This document shows positions 16,733 to 26,773 of a stretch of 64,000 nt of DNA, piece after piece (the first letter of the stretch is position 1; every line of letters begins with the position of its first letter). This DNA comes from Lacticaseibacillus brantae DSM 23927 (GTDB taxonomy: Bacteria > Bacillota > Bacilli > Lactobacillales > Lactobacillaceae), in the NCBI RefSeq assembly GCF_001436115.1, contig NZ_AYZQ01000003.1:186001-250000 (forward strand), given 5' to 3'. Position numbers and translations under genes: made by a program. The notes under the pieces were generated by a model. The model searched no databases, was not told where the DNA came from, and worked only from the letters and a program-made list of their open reading frames with translations.

Positions 16733-16996
16733 ATGTCATTAGCGCTTTGGAACATTGTGTTTCCAATTCTCACCATTTTAGTGGCCATTCTATTAGTGAA
16801 TCGCTATCGCTTGGGACGCTTGCGAGCGACATCTTGGTGGCCAGGTATCGTCGTTTATACAATAGCAATCCTGATCATGGCTTTCTTGCCAACGGGCGGC
16901 CTGTACTGGCTGAATGCATTTCTCGTCTTAAACCTCTTGTTTTGGTTGCTCATTGGCCTCCTGGTCCATGTGGTGTGGACAAAAATCAGGCATTAA
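16733..16996 (+). CDS. Small membrane protein, 87 aa
   Basis: 87 residues with three hydrophobic segments (about 4-22, 36-54, 58-82) and a basic end (WTKIRH). ATG 16733 follows GGAGTGAGG, which overlaps the stop of the preceding gene. Last gene of the three-gene membrane cluster, closed by a strong terminator. No family recognised. Confidence 0.6.
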   Translation: MSLALWNIVFPILTILVAILLVNRYRLGRLRATSWWPGIVVYTIAILIMAFLPTGGLYWLNAFLVLNLLFWLLIGLLVHVVWTKIRH

Positions 16997-17027
16997 AAAA
17001 TCGCGACTCGTTGAGTCGCGATTTTTA
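16994..17027. terminator. Bidirectional terminator
   Basis: AAAAATCGCGACTC and GAGTCGCGATTTTT are perfect arms around a 3-base loop. Serves the small membrane cluster and lacC. Confidence 0.9.
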
Positions 17028-17028
17028 T

Positions 17029-17967
17029 TTAGAACTTCTCGACGGTAACTTTGGCGAAGTATTCATCAAATAAATCAGGATTAACAAAGCCCGTTTCTGC
17101 TTCCATGGTATTTAACATACCAGTGGTCATGGCGGTTTTCATTACTGTGGCGTCGTCTTCACCGGCCTCTAAGGCCATAGCTAAGCCGGCAGTCGTGGAA
17201 TCACCGGAGCCAACTGGGTTGACGACGTTAATCTTTGGAATGGTCACTTTATAGAAATCAGTATTGTGCTTGACGAATGCACCCGCAGCCCCGAGAGAGA
17301 CCACAATCCATTCAACGCCGGCAAATACTGGTGATGACAGGTGTTGCTTCAAGGCTGGATAGTTATGCTTATCGACTGGTGTATGCAAGAGAGCGGCTAA
17401 CTCGGTTTCATTAGGTTTAATCAGCAGAGGTTTGATGTCAGCAGCAATGCCGGCCTTTAAAGCTTCACCGGAGGCATCAAGTAGAACTTTCACATGATGC
17501 TGATCTGCAATCGCAATCATCTGGGCATAGAAGTCGGTGGGTAAGCCGCCGGGCAAGCTGCCTGAGATGGTGATAATATCAGCTGATTCGAGCAATGATT
17601 CAAAATGTTTGAGAAAAGCAGCCGTATCCTCAGCGGTCAGCACTGGCCCAGCTTCCAACAATTCAGTTTGGTCGCCGTCATCATGCAAAATGGCGATTGA
17701 ATTGCGCGTTTCTTGATCAATGTGGGTGAAACTGTGTGCGATGTGCGTTAAATCAAGCTGGTGCTCAATGTATTGGCCGAAATACCCACCTAATACCCCC
17801 GTAGCGGTAATTGGCCGATTCATCAGGGCAATCACGCGAGAAACATTCAGGCCTTTACCTCCGGCCGTTTTGCGAACGTTAGCGACACGATTGACGGTAT
17901 CAATCTCCAGATGCTTCACAGGATAAGCCATATCAATCGAGGGATTCATGGTTACAGTTAAAATCAT
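17029..17967 (-). CDS. lacC: Tagatose-6-phosphate kinase LacC
   Basis: 312-residue PfkB-family sugar-phosphate kinase. It phosphorylates tagatose-6-phosphate at C1 (ATP-dependent) in the lower tagatose pathway. The start MILTVTMNPSIDMAYPV, the substrate loop KTAGGKGLNVSRV, and the C-terminal anion hole/catalytic Asp in NPVGSGDSTTAG are visible. 1-phosphofructokinase is the close alternative; linkage to lacD decides for LacC. RBS AAAAGGAGG. A terminator and a cre-like site lie between it and lacD, so its expression may differ from that of lacD. Confidence 0.85.
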   Translation of the reverse strand: MILTVTMNPSIDMAYPVKHLEIDTVNRVANVRKTAGGKGLNVSRVIALMNRPITATGVLGGYFGQYIEHQLDLTHIAHSFTHIDQETRNSIAILHDDGDQTELLEAGPVLTAEDTAAFLKHFESLLESADIITISGSLPGGLPTDFYAQMIAIADQHHVKVLLDASGEALKAGIAADIKPLLIKPNETELAALLHTPVDKHNYPALKQHLSSPVFAGVEWIVVSLGAAGAFVKHNTDFYKVTIPKINVVNPVGSGDSTTAGLAMALEAGEDDATVMKTAMTTGMLNTMEAETGFVNPDLFDEYFAKVTVEKF

Positions 17968-17985
17968 GGTTAGGCCTCCTTTTTA

Positions 17986-17999
17986 ATGTAGCGCTTTCA
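17986..17999 (-). promoter_or_regulatory. cre-like CcpA site before lacC
   Basis: Read on the minus strand, TGAAAGCGCTACAT matches TGWAARCGYTWNCW in 13 of 14 positions. It lies just upstream of the lacC ribosome site. Confidence 0.6.
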
Positions 18000-18008
18000 T
18001 CATGTCAC

Positions 18009-18045
18009 AAAAAAATCGGCGACAACATCACATTGTCGTCGATTC
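18009..18045 (-). terminator. Terminator between lacD and lacC
   Basis: On the minus strand AATCGACGACAA and TTGTCGCCGATT form the stem, followed by seven T. It should cut or attenuate transcription from lacD into lacC. Confidence 0.8.
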
Positions 18046-18102
18046 TTTTGGGGATGTTTGATTTCTAAACGTGCTCAGTTGTTAACCGCGAGTTTTCACA
18101 CT

Positions 18103-19104
18103 CTAGCCCTTAACGACTTTGTCGGTCCAAGGGGTAGCGGTCTTAGCTAAGGCATCGTTCAAGCGTTCGATGTTAGCCTTACCTTCTGTCCGTAACCATT
18201 GACGGCCAGCAGCGTCACCTTGAGTGGCATAAGGTTCGATAGCGTCCTTCCAAGTGGCACGGCCACAAAGGACACCGTTGAAGGTTGAACCAGCTTCGTG
18301 AGCGAATTCAAGTTCTTGGATGAAGAGAGCGTTTGAAACGCCGGCTGACAAGAAGATGAATGGTAAGTCAGTGGCATCACTTTGTTCCTTGTAATACTTC
18401 TTAGCTTCGTCTTGGGTGTAAACAGCTTCGTTGCTGCCTTCGGTGAAGCCTTCAACATACTTTTGGTTAACAGGTACTTCAAGCTTCAAGACAGAAACGT
18501 TGTAACGAGGCTTGCTGAATTCCTTGGTCATTTCGATAACCTTGTGTGGCTTTACCTTAGCAAATTCAGCATCGGTAACGCTATCCATGTTGGCATCGTA
18601 TGAAACTAATTCAAGGAACAATGGTAAGTTGTTCTCCTTAGCTTCAGCACCGACACGTTCGATGAAGGCTTTCTTTTGATCGTTGATTTCATCGCTTTCG
18701 TCCACATCGTAGTACAGCAAGAACTTAACGGCGTCACCGTTTTCTTCTTGAATCCGAAGGGCGGATTGGTTAGCGATGATATCTGGCAGGCGACCAGGTT
18801 CAGTGGCATCGTAACCCGTCTTTTCGTAGGCGAGCAGGAGGCCAGCGTTGGCTGCACGTAACTTGCTGGCTGGTAAGCCATATTCAGGGTCAAGCAGAAT
18901 TGAGCTAGCGTATGGTGTTAATTCTTCAGAAACAGCTTCCTTAAAGTGGACGATTTCTGTTTCGTTGGCTTCAGACTTTGCAGCCTTAGCAATCATCTTC
19001 TTGATTGAACCACGTTGATCGATAGCCAGAGCAGAAATAACGTTCTTGTCGTTCGACAAATTTACCAGGTGCTTGTATTGACCTTCAGTTAAAGTAACAG
19101 TCAT
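18103..19104 (-). CDS. lacD: Tagatose 1,6-diphosphate aldolase LacD
   Basis: 333-residue class I aldolase that splits tagatose-1,6-bisphosphate into dihydroxyacetone phosphate and glyceraldehyde-3-phosphate. Family signatures are ISALAIDQRGSIKKM, KFLLYYDVDE, and VSVLKLEVPVN, which holds the Schiff-base lysine. LSAGVSNALFIQ and NGVLCGRATWKD lie near the phosphate site. Codon use looks optimised for high expression. RBS GGAGGT precedes ATG 19104. It follows lacR by 40 bases; downstream lacC completes the pair. Confidence 0.95.
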   Translation of the reverse strand: MTVTLTEGQYKHLVNLSNDKNVISALAIDQRGSIKKMIAKAAKSEANETEIVHFKEAVSEELTPYASSILLDPEYGLPASKLRAANAGLLLAYEKTGYDATEPGRLPDIIANQSALRIQEENGDAVKFLLYYDVDESDEINDQKKAFIERVGAEAKENNLPLFLELVSYDANMDSVTDAEFAKVKPHKVIEMTKEFSKPRYNVSVLKLEVPVNQKYVEGFTEGSNEAVYTQDEAKKYYKEQSDATDLPFIFLSAGVSNALFIQELEFAHEAGSTFNGVLCGRATWKDAIEPYATQGDAAGRQWLRTEGKANIERLNDALAKTATPWTDKVVKG

Positions 19105-19144
19105 GATAGACCTCCAAAAATTTTTTTAAAGTTGTTGCCATAAG

Positions 19145-19918
19145 TTAGACCCGAACAATCGGGGAAGTAAGAACTGTTGTCAGATTGGCGTAACGGGCCA
19201 AATCTGGTTTGGGGATGTCGCCGTCGGTAATCAGGGCATCGCATTCGCTCAAATCGTAGAACCGATAAAACGCGGTGCGATTTAACTTCGTGTGATCACT
19301 GACGATGTAGCGCTTGGCGGCCTGGTTAAGGGCGATGGCCAAGGCTTGACCTTCATCCACGTTTTCATCCATTACCGCGTCACCGTCAAGCCCACTGACA
19401 CTGATAAATGCCTTGGTGGGCCGCAGCCGTTCAAGCATTTCCACTGTGATACTCCCAATGAAAGCACCGGTGCGAGCGTGATAGTGGCCGCCGATGAGTT
19501 GAATCTTCGTCCGCTTAGCGTGGTTTTGAAAACTCTCAAACACCGGCAGGCTATTGGTAATGATGTTGACATCGCTGATCGATAACGCATCGGCGACCAG
19601 CTCGTTGGTGGTGCCCGGTCCGATAAAGACCGTGTCACCTGGAGCGATTAAGCTGGTAATGATGGTGGCAATTTGTTGTTTCTCTGCCACATTCAAGTCA
19701 CGCCGTTCCAACCGCGAAAGTTCTGTGGTCTTCACATAGTGCTTGCTTTGCGCGCCGCCGTGAATCCGAATGAGCGTTTGATTATCCGCGAGCTCATCCA
19801 AGTCCCGGCGAACCGTCATCTTGGAAACGCCTAACGCCTGCTCGATTTCGCTAACGGTTACGATGCCTTTTTTCTCAACTAGGTTTTGAATCGTAAGTAA
19901 CCGTTCTCGTTTCAGCAT
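19145..19918 (-). CDS. lacR: DeoR-family repressor (LacR-like)
   Basis: 257-residue DeoR repressor: N-terminal winged helix with MLKRERLLTIQNLVEKKGIVTVSEIEQ-type start and the helix-turn-helix ALGVSKMTVRRDLDEL, then a sugar-phosphate sensor domain with DTVFIGPGTTNELVA and IGGHYHARTGAFIGS. In LacR the inducer is tagatose-6-phosphate. It is the first gene of a lacR-lacD-lacC block on the minus strand, so autoregulation is likely. RBS AAGGAGAAAC. A role in fructose metabolism (FruR) is the alternative; context favours LacR. Confidence 0.8.
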   Translation of the reverse strand: MLKRERLLTIQNLVEKKGIVTVSEIEQALGVSKMTVRRDLDELADNQTLIRIHGGAQSKHYVKTTELSRLERRDLNVAEKQQIATIITSLIAPGDTVFIGPGTTNELVADALSISDVNIITNSLPVFESFQNHAKRTKIQLIGGHYHARTGAFIGSITVEMLERLRPTKAFISVSGLDGDAVMDENVDEGQALAIALNQAAKRYIVSDHTKLNRTAFYRFYDLSECDALITDGDIPKPDLARYANLTTVLTSPIVRV

Positions 19919-20107
19919 GAGTTTCTCCTTGTGCCTTTATGTTCTGTTTTGTTTCTTTTAGAGCACAAGTTAAAATTAACACCTGAAACAGTTTCCGTCA
20001 AGGCGGCCCCCAAAAATTGAGTTGTTTCACAGCCAATACGTGATTTGACGACAGACAGAATCTCAAAAGTTGGCTGATTGAACCTGTGTCTTTGGCACAC
20101 AAAGAAA

Positions 20108-20192
20108 CGAACATTATTTTTTGATTTCTGGCAAAATCTCAGGATTGACGAACTTTATCGTTGTGAAATGAATCACACAGACATAATGTTCG
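20108..20192. promoter_or_regulatory. Inverted pair of PurR-like boxes upstream of guaB
   Basis: CGAACATTAT at 20108-20117 and its exact complement ATAATGTTCG at 20183-20192. Both match the core of the Gram-positive PurBox (CGAACAWTA), and the second reads CCCGAACATTAT on the minus strand. The two lie 65 bases apart, farther than in Bacillus pur operons. They fall in the 415-base gap between lacR and guaB, so they could also influence lacR. No other gene is visible in this gap. Confidence 0.5.
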
Positions 20193-20272
20193 GGAAAATT
20201 TACTCATTATGAGAAAGACTTAATGCGAGAATCCCCACCAATTAGGCTTTTTCAAGGTGTTTTCAGAAAGAA

Positions 20273-20301
20273 TTGACGCCTTCTGACCCACATGCTATGC
20301 T
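20273..20301 (+). promoter_or_regulatory. guaB promoter
   Basis: TTGACG (20273-20278) and TATGCT (20296-20301) with a 17-base spacer, 33 bases before the TTG start. Confidence 0.7.
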
Positions 20302-20306
20302 GATAA

Positions 20307-21821
<1,515 letters not shown>

Positions 21822-21833
21822 TACGATTGAACG

Positions 21834-21878
21834 CACAGGGATGGGCAAAACGAACAGTTTTGTCACATCCCTGTTTTT
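21834..21878 (+). terminator. guaB terminator
   Basis: ACAGGGATGGGCAAAAC pairs imperfectly with GTTTTGTCACATCCCTGT, followed by seven T. It shares the CAAAAC/GTTTTG core with the terminators at 9814 and 63841. Confidence 0.85.
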
Positions 21879-21957
21879 TTGCCGGTTTTCATGCGTTCTG
21901 ACTTGCGTTTTGCCGGTTTTCCTTTACACTAAATTTATTAGCTGTTTGGAGGGTATA

Positions 21958-22917
21958 ATGAAAAAACTACTATTGACGAGTGCCTTCGCACTCATTTTTA
22001 TCTTAGCATCAGGCTTTACCGTGATTGGGCATCGTGGTGAGACGGGGAATCTCAACGTGCCCGAACATACCTTTGCCAGCTATGACCGCGCCTTAGCGGA
22101 CGGCGCCAACTATATCGAACAAGATTTAGTGCGTTCAGCTGATGGCACCTTGGTTGTGAGCCATGATTACACCACCAGTCGCATGGCTGGACAGGCAATG
22201 ACGATTACGCAAACCCCATGGTCAGTGCTGTCAAACTTGCGCATGGCCAATGGTGAGAAGTTGCATTCATTGGATCAAGTGTTTGCACACTATGCTTCAC
22301 GGGCAAACGTTAAATTTGTGATTGAAACCCGAGCCGGCGAAGGGGTGGAAACTTCTTTAGTCAACTTGGTGAATCGTTATGGGTTACAACATCGGGTGAT
22401 TTTTGAATCATTCTCACTCGCTTCACTGAACACTTTGAAGCACTTAGCCCCTGCCGTTCCAACGATGTACCTCTTGAATTCGTATTTCTGGACCCCAAAT
22501 TATAACCAGTTGAAGTCAGTGGATATTATCAGTAACACGTTTGAAGCCACTTCAGCCGGAATGATTGCTAACTTGCACCAACATGGCAAGCAAGTGATGC
22601 CATGGCAATGGCATGAGAATCCTAGCAACGTCCAAAAAGTTTTGCACTCTGGTGTTGACGGGATTTTCACCGACTATGCTCGGTTGTACAAGGGCACTAA
22701 GGCTGTAGCGCAACCAGCAACAAAGCGCCTAGCTGTCAAAACAAAGGCCAAGACTAATATCTGGACCATCACCAATGGTAAAGGTAAGAAATCAAGCAAA
22801 ACGTTGGCTAAGGGAAGTACCTGGAAAGCTTTTGGCACGACGTTAATCAATGGTCAAACATTCTACAGCGTTGGTGGCAATCAATGGATCAATCAAGCCA
22901 ACATCACTATCGCTTAA
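21958..22917 (+). CDS. Secreted glycerophosphodiester phosphodiesterase with wall-binding-like tail
   Basis: 319 residues. Signal peptide (KK plus hydrophobic core, about 1-20), then directly the GDPD catalytic motif IGHRGETGNLNVPEHT (His25, Arg26, Glu36), with later catalytic-type acidic residues EQDL and SHD. The last 60 residues (after a Lys/Thr linker) form a short repeat-like module with KGSTWKAFGTTLINGQTFYSVGGNQWI, resembling the C-terminal cell-surface modules of lactobacillar S-layer-associated proteins. It would release glycerol-3-phosphate from glycerophosphodiesters or lipoteichoic acid outside the cell. ATG 21958 follows TGGAGGG. Monocistronic between terminators. Confidence 0.85.
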   Translation: MKKLLLTSAFALIFILASGFTVIGHRGETGNLNVPEHTFASYDRALADGANYIEQDLVRSADGTLVVSHDYTTSRMAGQAMTITQTPWSVLSNLRMANGEKLHSLDQVFAHYASRANVKFVIETRAGEGVETSLVNLVNRYGLQHRVIFESFSLASLNTLKHLAPAVPTMYLLNSYFWTPNYNQLKSVDIISNTFEATSAGMIANLHQHGKQVMPWQWHENPSNVQKVLHSGVDGIFTDYARLYKGTKAVAQPATKRLAVKTKAKTNIWTITNGKGKKSSKTLAKGSTWKAFGTTLINGQTFYSVGGNQWINQANITIA

Positions 22918-22928
22918 TCATGGCTTAC

Positions 22929-22976
22929 AAGCGCCTCTGGGCACAGAACTTTGATTCTGTGGTCAGAGGCGTTTTT
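22929..22976 (+). terminator. Terminator after the GDPD gene
   Basis: AAGCGCCTCTG... pairs with CAGAGGCGTTTTT; the inner part CACAGAA/TTCTGTG also pairs. Confidence 0.85.
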
Positions 22977-23076
22977 GTGTGCCTATAAATTTCGGTTAAG
23001 CCACCATGGCCGGCCTTTGCGTGGTGAAACAATCTGGTACAATGAAGGCAATATGAACAATGAAGGAGAACCCACC

Positions 23077-23766
23077 ATGAAAATTCTGGTTGTGGATGAT
23101 GACAAAGAAATCGTTGAACTTTTGAGTATCTACGTTAAAAACGAAGGCTATGAACCCGTACTCGCTTATTCTGGTAAGGAAGCCATCACCAAGTTGGCCA
23201 CCAACCCTGATATTGCCTTGATGATTCTGGATATCATGATGCCGAATCTATCGGGGATTGATGTGGTCAAGCAGGTGCGGAAAGACTCACAAATCCCGAT
23301 TATTATCGTTTCGGCCAAAACCGGCGATATGGACAAGATTCAAGGCCTGATAACCGGGGCAGACGACTATGTGACTAAGCCGTTTAACCCGCTGGAAGTG
23401 ATGGCGCGCGTGAAGAGTTTATTACGCCGCAGCCAAAATGCCGTCACCAATGATGAACCCGACGTCCTTGAAGTCGGTCCCTTAGTCATTAAGAAGGACA
23501 GCCACGAAGTAACCACCCTGACAGGTAAGCAGATTCAACTAACTGCCTTGGAGTTTGGGATTTTGTACTTGCTAGCTAGCCACCCGAACCGGGTCTTTTC
23601 TGCGGATGAGATTTTTGAACGCGTCTGGCAACAAGAAAGTATCATCTCGGCCAAGACCGTTATGGTCCACGTCTCTCACTTACGCGATAAGATTGAAGAG
23701 GCCACCGATGGCGAGAAGGTTATCGAAACTGTTTGGGGCGTTGGTTACAAGGTTTCGGCACAATAA
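23077..23766 (+). CDS. VanR-like response regulator (OmpR/PhoB family)
   Basis: 229 residues: receiver domain with acidic pocket DDD (7-9), phosphoacceptor Asp52 in MILDIMMPNLSG, and Lys in VTKPFNP; a C-terminal winged helix with LTALEFGILYLLASHPN and VMVHVSHLRDKIE. Sequence is of the VanR/YycF-like branch. ATG 23077 follows GAAGGAGAA; two in-frame ATGs slightly upstream lie before the ribosome site. It overlaps the sensor kinase start (TAATG). The cotranscribed genes dacA and greA suggest wall stress control. Confidence 0.9.
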   Translation: MKILVVDDDKEIVELLSIYVKNEGYEPVLAYSGKEAITKLATNPDIALMILDIMMPNLSGIDVVKQVRKDSQIPIIIVSAKTGDMDKIQGLITGADDYVTKPFNPLEVMARVKSLLRRSQNAVTNDEPDVLEVGPLVIKKDSHEVTTLTGKQIQLTALEFGILYLLASHPNRVFSADEIFERVWQQESIISAKTVMVHVSHLRDKIEEATDGEKVIETVWGVGYKVSAQ

Positions 23767-24929
23767 TGGAAAAAGTACATCTGACCGCCAAAGAAAAGTC
23801 TGAACTGCTGGTGGAAGGCATCGTGACCGTCATTTTGCTTTTGATGTTGAATCTTGCGGTTGTGGTCATTCTGATGCAGATGATTCAGGGCAATCAGCAA
23901 CTTGAGAATGCTATTTGGGGCGTGAAAAGCGGCGTGACCTTCGGCAGTGCCGGGATTCATATCTGGAGTTGGCGGAATCTGTTTATTGCCTTGATGGGCG
24001 TGGCGGATGCAGCCGTCGTGTACTGGCGACTCATTCGGCGGTATCGGCAAATGCAGATGCGCCACGTGATCGCGGAACTCCACTATATTGCAGATGGCCA
24101 CTTGGATCATCGGATTAGTTTCGAAGTGAATACTGATTTGCAAAAAGTGATTGCGAGCATTAATGCTTTGGTTGATTCGACTGTGAAGTCTATGGAAGAG
24201 GAACGACGGATTGAACAGAGCAAGGATGAACTGATTACTAATGTCTCACATGATATTCGCACGCCGTTGACGTCAATCATTGGTTATTTAGGTTTGATTG
24301 AAGATCGCCAATTCCGCAGCGAGGATGAACTGCTTAAGTACACGCATACAGCCTATCTCAAAGCGAAGCAAATGAAGGTGCTGGTGGAGGACTTATTTGA
24401 ATACACCAAGGTCCGCCAAACCACGACGCCGCTGAATATTTTGAGTTTCAATATGGTTGCCATGCTGGAACAATTGGCCGCCAGTTTTGAGCTCGAAGCC
24501 GCGCATAAGGGCATGACCATCTCAGTCAGCGGTAAACCGAACCCCTTAATGATGGAAGCTGATACGGAGAAACTTGGGCGTGTGTTTAATAACTTAATTG
24601 TGAATGCTTTGAAGTATGGCTCGGGAGGCAAACATATCTGGCTTGAGGCCGAAAAAGTCGGTTCAGAAGCCATCATTCATGTGGCCAACGATGGCCCCGA
24701 GATTCCTAACGATGCCTTGAACCAATTGTTTGATCGGTTCTATCGCGTCGAAGAATCCCGCTCCCAAGAGACCGGTGGCACTGGGTTGGGTCTGGCTATC
24801 GCTCAGAGCATTGTGGCGTTACACGGTGGGTATATCTATGCCGAATCAACGCCAGAACGGACCAGTTTTGTCATGCATTTACCACTAAAAATGGGCGCAA
24901 CACTATCACCACACGAGGAGACAAAGTAA
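23766..24929 (+). CDS. VanS-like sensor histidine kinase
   Basis: 387 residues with two transmembrane helices (about 18-42 and 72-92) separated by only ~30 extracytoplasmic residues, a HAMP-like linker (about 93-150), the phosphorylation site His162 in NVSHDIRTPLTSIIGYLGLI, and ATPase boxes NLIVNALKYG (N), HVANDGPEI (G1), FDRFYR (F) and GGTGLGLAI (G2). The short sensor loop suggests intramembrane or protein-mediated sensing. Starts at ATG 23766 overlapping the regulator stop; directly followed by dacA with no gap. Confidence 0.9.
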   Translation: MEKVHLTAKEKSELLVEGIVTVILLLMLNLAVVVILMQMIQGNQQLENAIWGVKSGVTFGSAGIHIWSWRNLFIALMGVADAAVVYWRLIRRYRQMQMRHVIAELHYIADGHLDHRISFEVNTDLQKVIASINALVDSTVKSMEEERRIEQSKDELITNVSHDIRTPLTSIIGYLGLIEDRQFRSEDELLKYTHTAYLKAKQMKVLVEDLFEYTKVRQTTTPLNILSFNMVAMLEQLAASFELEAAHKGMTISVSGKPNPLMMEADTEKLGRVFNNLIVNALKYGSGGKHIWLEAEKVGSEAIIHVANDGPEIPNDALNQLFDRFYRVEESRSQETGGTGLGLAIAQSIVALHGGYIYAESTPERTSFVMHLPLKMGATLSPHEETK

Positions 24930-26201
24930 ATGAAGAAATTTTGGGTTAAATTAACGCTGGTCATCACAGTATTGCTTGGTTTTGGACTACCCAATCAAGC
25001 GATGGCGGCCAGCACTATTGATGTGAATGCGCGTGCTGCTTTGGCAATCGATGCCAAAACGGGGCAAGTTCTCTATGCCAAAAATGCCGACCAGGCTTTG
25101 CCAATCGCTTCAATGACAAAGATGGTGGGCATTTATTTAGTCCTTGATGCCGTGAAGTCTGGAAAGCTCAGCTGGGATCAAGAAGTGGCCGTTGATGCGC
25201 TGAGTTATCGTATCAGCCAAAATACCAACTTATCCAACGTACCCCTCCGCTCTGACGGTAAGTATACTGTTAAAGCCCTCTATCAAGCGGCATTAATCTC
25301 TTCCGCTAACGCTGCTATGATGTTGCTCGGGGATGCCTTAAGTGGCAATCAGGCCCAGTTCATTACGGCAATGCAGAATCAACTGCATAAGTGGGGCATC
25401 CAAGACGCCACCATCGTCAATAGCACCGGGTTGAATAATAGTGAATTAGGACAAGACATTGTGGCCGGTACTGGTGCGAACGCTGAGAATAGTATGTCAG
25501 CTCGCTCAGTGGCCATCGTGGCTCAACATTTGATTACCGATTTCCCAGAAGTGCTCCAAACCACCAAAATTCCCAAGCTGAAGTTTGCTTCGGGTAACAG
25601 CGATAATACGATGATGGAGAATTTTAATCACATGCTGCCAGGTTTATCGAGCTATGATGCTAGTTTACCGGTGGATGGCCTGAAAACTGGGACCACCGAC
25701 CTAGCTGGAGCGAATTTTACTGGTACGGTTGAGAAAAATGGCCTGCGGCTGATTACAGTGGTGATGCACGCTAACGGACCTGATCATGAAGTTCGCTTCT
25801 CACAAACTGCCCAACTGATGAAGTATGTTTACGGGGAATATGTGCCAGTGGCAGTGTTTAAGGCAGGCACGAGCGCTGGGCCATCTAAGCAGATTGCCGT
25901 TAAGCGTGGGACGCAAGAACATGTGGCGATTGCCCCCGCAAAAAGTATGACCATTTATCTCCCTAAGTCAGCCACTCAAGTTCAGTATCAATACACCGCC
26001 GCCAAGAAACAGCTCTCTGCCCCTGAAACAGCTGGCACGCGCGTTGGGACGTTGAGCTTGGCGGGGAATGCCAGTTATCTGACCAATGTCTCCGGTCAGC
26101 GGCTCAGCGTGCCGATGGCCACTCAAAAAACCGTCAAAAAAACCAACGTCTTTGTCTTGATTTGGCGGGGGATTGTCGAATTCTTCAGTAATTTGTTCTA
26201 A
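24930..26201 (+). CDS. dacA: D-alanyl-D-alanine carboxypeptidase (PBP5-type)
   Basis: 423-residue class C penicillin-binding protein that removes the terminal D-Ala of the pentapeptide. Signal peptide ends at AMA (residues 24-26). Catalytic motifs are SMTK (Ser61), SAN (Ser125-Asn127) and KTG (252-254). A PBP5_C-like beta domain follows, and the last ~15 residues (VLIWRGIVEFFSNLF) form the amphipathic membrane anchor. The ATG directly abuts the kinase stop, so it belongs to the VanRS-like operon, and greA follows 15 bases later. Confidence 0.95.
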   Translation: MKKFWVKLTLVITVLLGFGLPNQAMAASTIDVNARAALAIDAKTGQVLYAKNADQALPIASMTKMVGIYLVLDAVKSGKLSWDQEVAVDALSYRISQNTNLSNVPLRSDGKYTVKALYQAALISSANAAMMLLGDALSGNQAQFITAMQNQLHKWGIQDATIVNSTGLNNSELGQDIVAGTGANAENSMSARSVAIVAQHLITDFPEVLQTTKIPKLKFASGNSDNTMMENFNHMLPGLSSYDASLPVDGLKTGTTDLAGANFTGTVEKNGLRLITVVMHANGPDHEVRFSQTAQLMKYVYGEYVPVAVFKAGTSAGPSKQIAVKRGTQEHVAIAPAKSMTIYLPKSATQVQYQYTAAKKQLSAPETAGTRVGTLSLAGNASYLTNVSGQRLSVPMATQKTVKKTNVFVLIWRGIVEFFSNLF

Positions 26202-26216
26202 CGAGGAAGCGATTAG

Positions 26217-26690
26217 ATGCAGTATCATCCAATTACCGCCCATGGCTTGGCGGCTTTAAAACAAGAAATTGTGACCTTAACCGCCCAACGGCCCGATAAA
26301 ATTGCTGCATTAGTGGCAGCTCGTGCTTTGGGAGATCTTTCCGAGAATGCAGAATACAGTGCTGCCAAACGAGATTTGCGTCATTTAGAAAGTCGCCTGC
26401 GATATTTGGACAAGCTGATTCGCTATGCGCAAGTGGTTCCTGAACCGACTGGGGCCAATGCAGCCATTGGGACGGATGTCACGCTCGTTTTCCTGGCTGA
26501 AGGTGAAACGGAGACCTATCATTTGGTCGGTCCAGCGGAAGCGCGCCTTAATCCTGACAACTTGGCCAGCGATTCGCCGCTGGGTGCAGCTGTGCTAAAT
26601 CAAGCGCCAGGCCAGGTGGTGACAGTTGCTGCCCCTAATGGCGAATATACCGTTCGCTTGACGCATGTCACTCCGACCAAACCAGTATGA
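26217..26690 (+). CDS. greA: Transcription elongation factor GreA
   Basis: 157 residues. The N-terminal coiled coil carries the acidic tip LGDLSENAEYSAAK (GreA signature, Asp/Glu for RNA cleavage in backtracked polymerase), and the C-terminal FKBP-like domain ends with SPLGAAVLNQAPGQVVTV. Length is normal. It follows dacA in the same operon. Many lactobacilli have two greA genes; this one, with a divergent C-terminus (AAPNGEYTVRLTHV), may be the second copy. Confidence 0.9.
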   Translation: MQYHPITAHGLAALKQEIVTLTAQRPDKIAALVAARALGDLSENAEYSAAKRDLRHLESRLRYLDKLIRYAQVVPEPTGANAAIGTDVTLVFLAEGETETYHLVGPAEARLNPDNLASDSPLGAAVLNQAPGQVVTVAAPNGEYTVRLTHVTPTKPV

Positions 26691-26696
26691 TATAAT
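26688..26696 (+). promoter_or_regulatory. Extended -10 element before murE
   Basis: TGATATAAT overlaps the end of greA, 78 bases before the murE start. The leader between them shows no obvious riboswitch or T-box. Confidence 0.5.
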
Positions 26697-26773
26697 TTAG
26701 TTTCAGAGTGTAAGCGGACGTAATCAGCGAGCACAGACACGCGAACGAATCGATACCAGATAAGGAGATTGAC

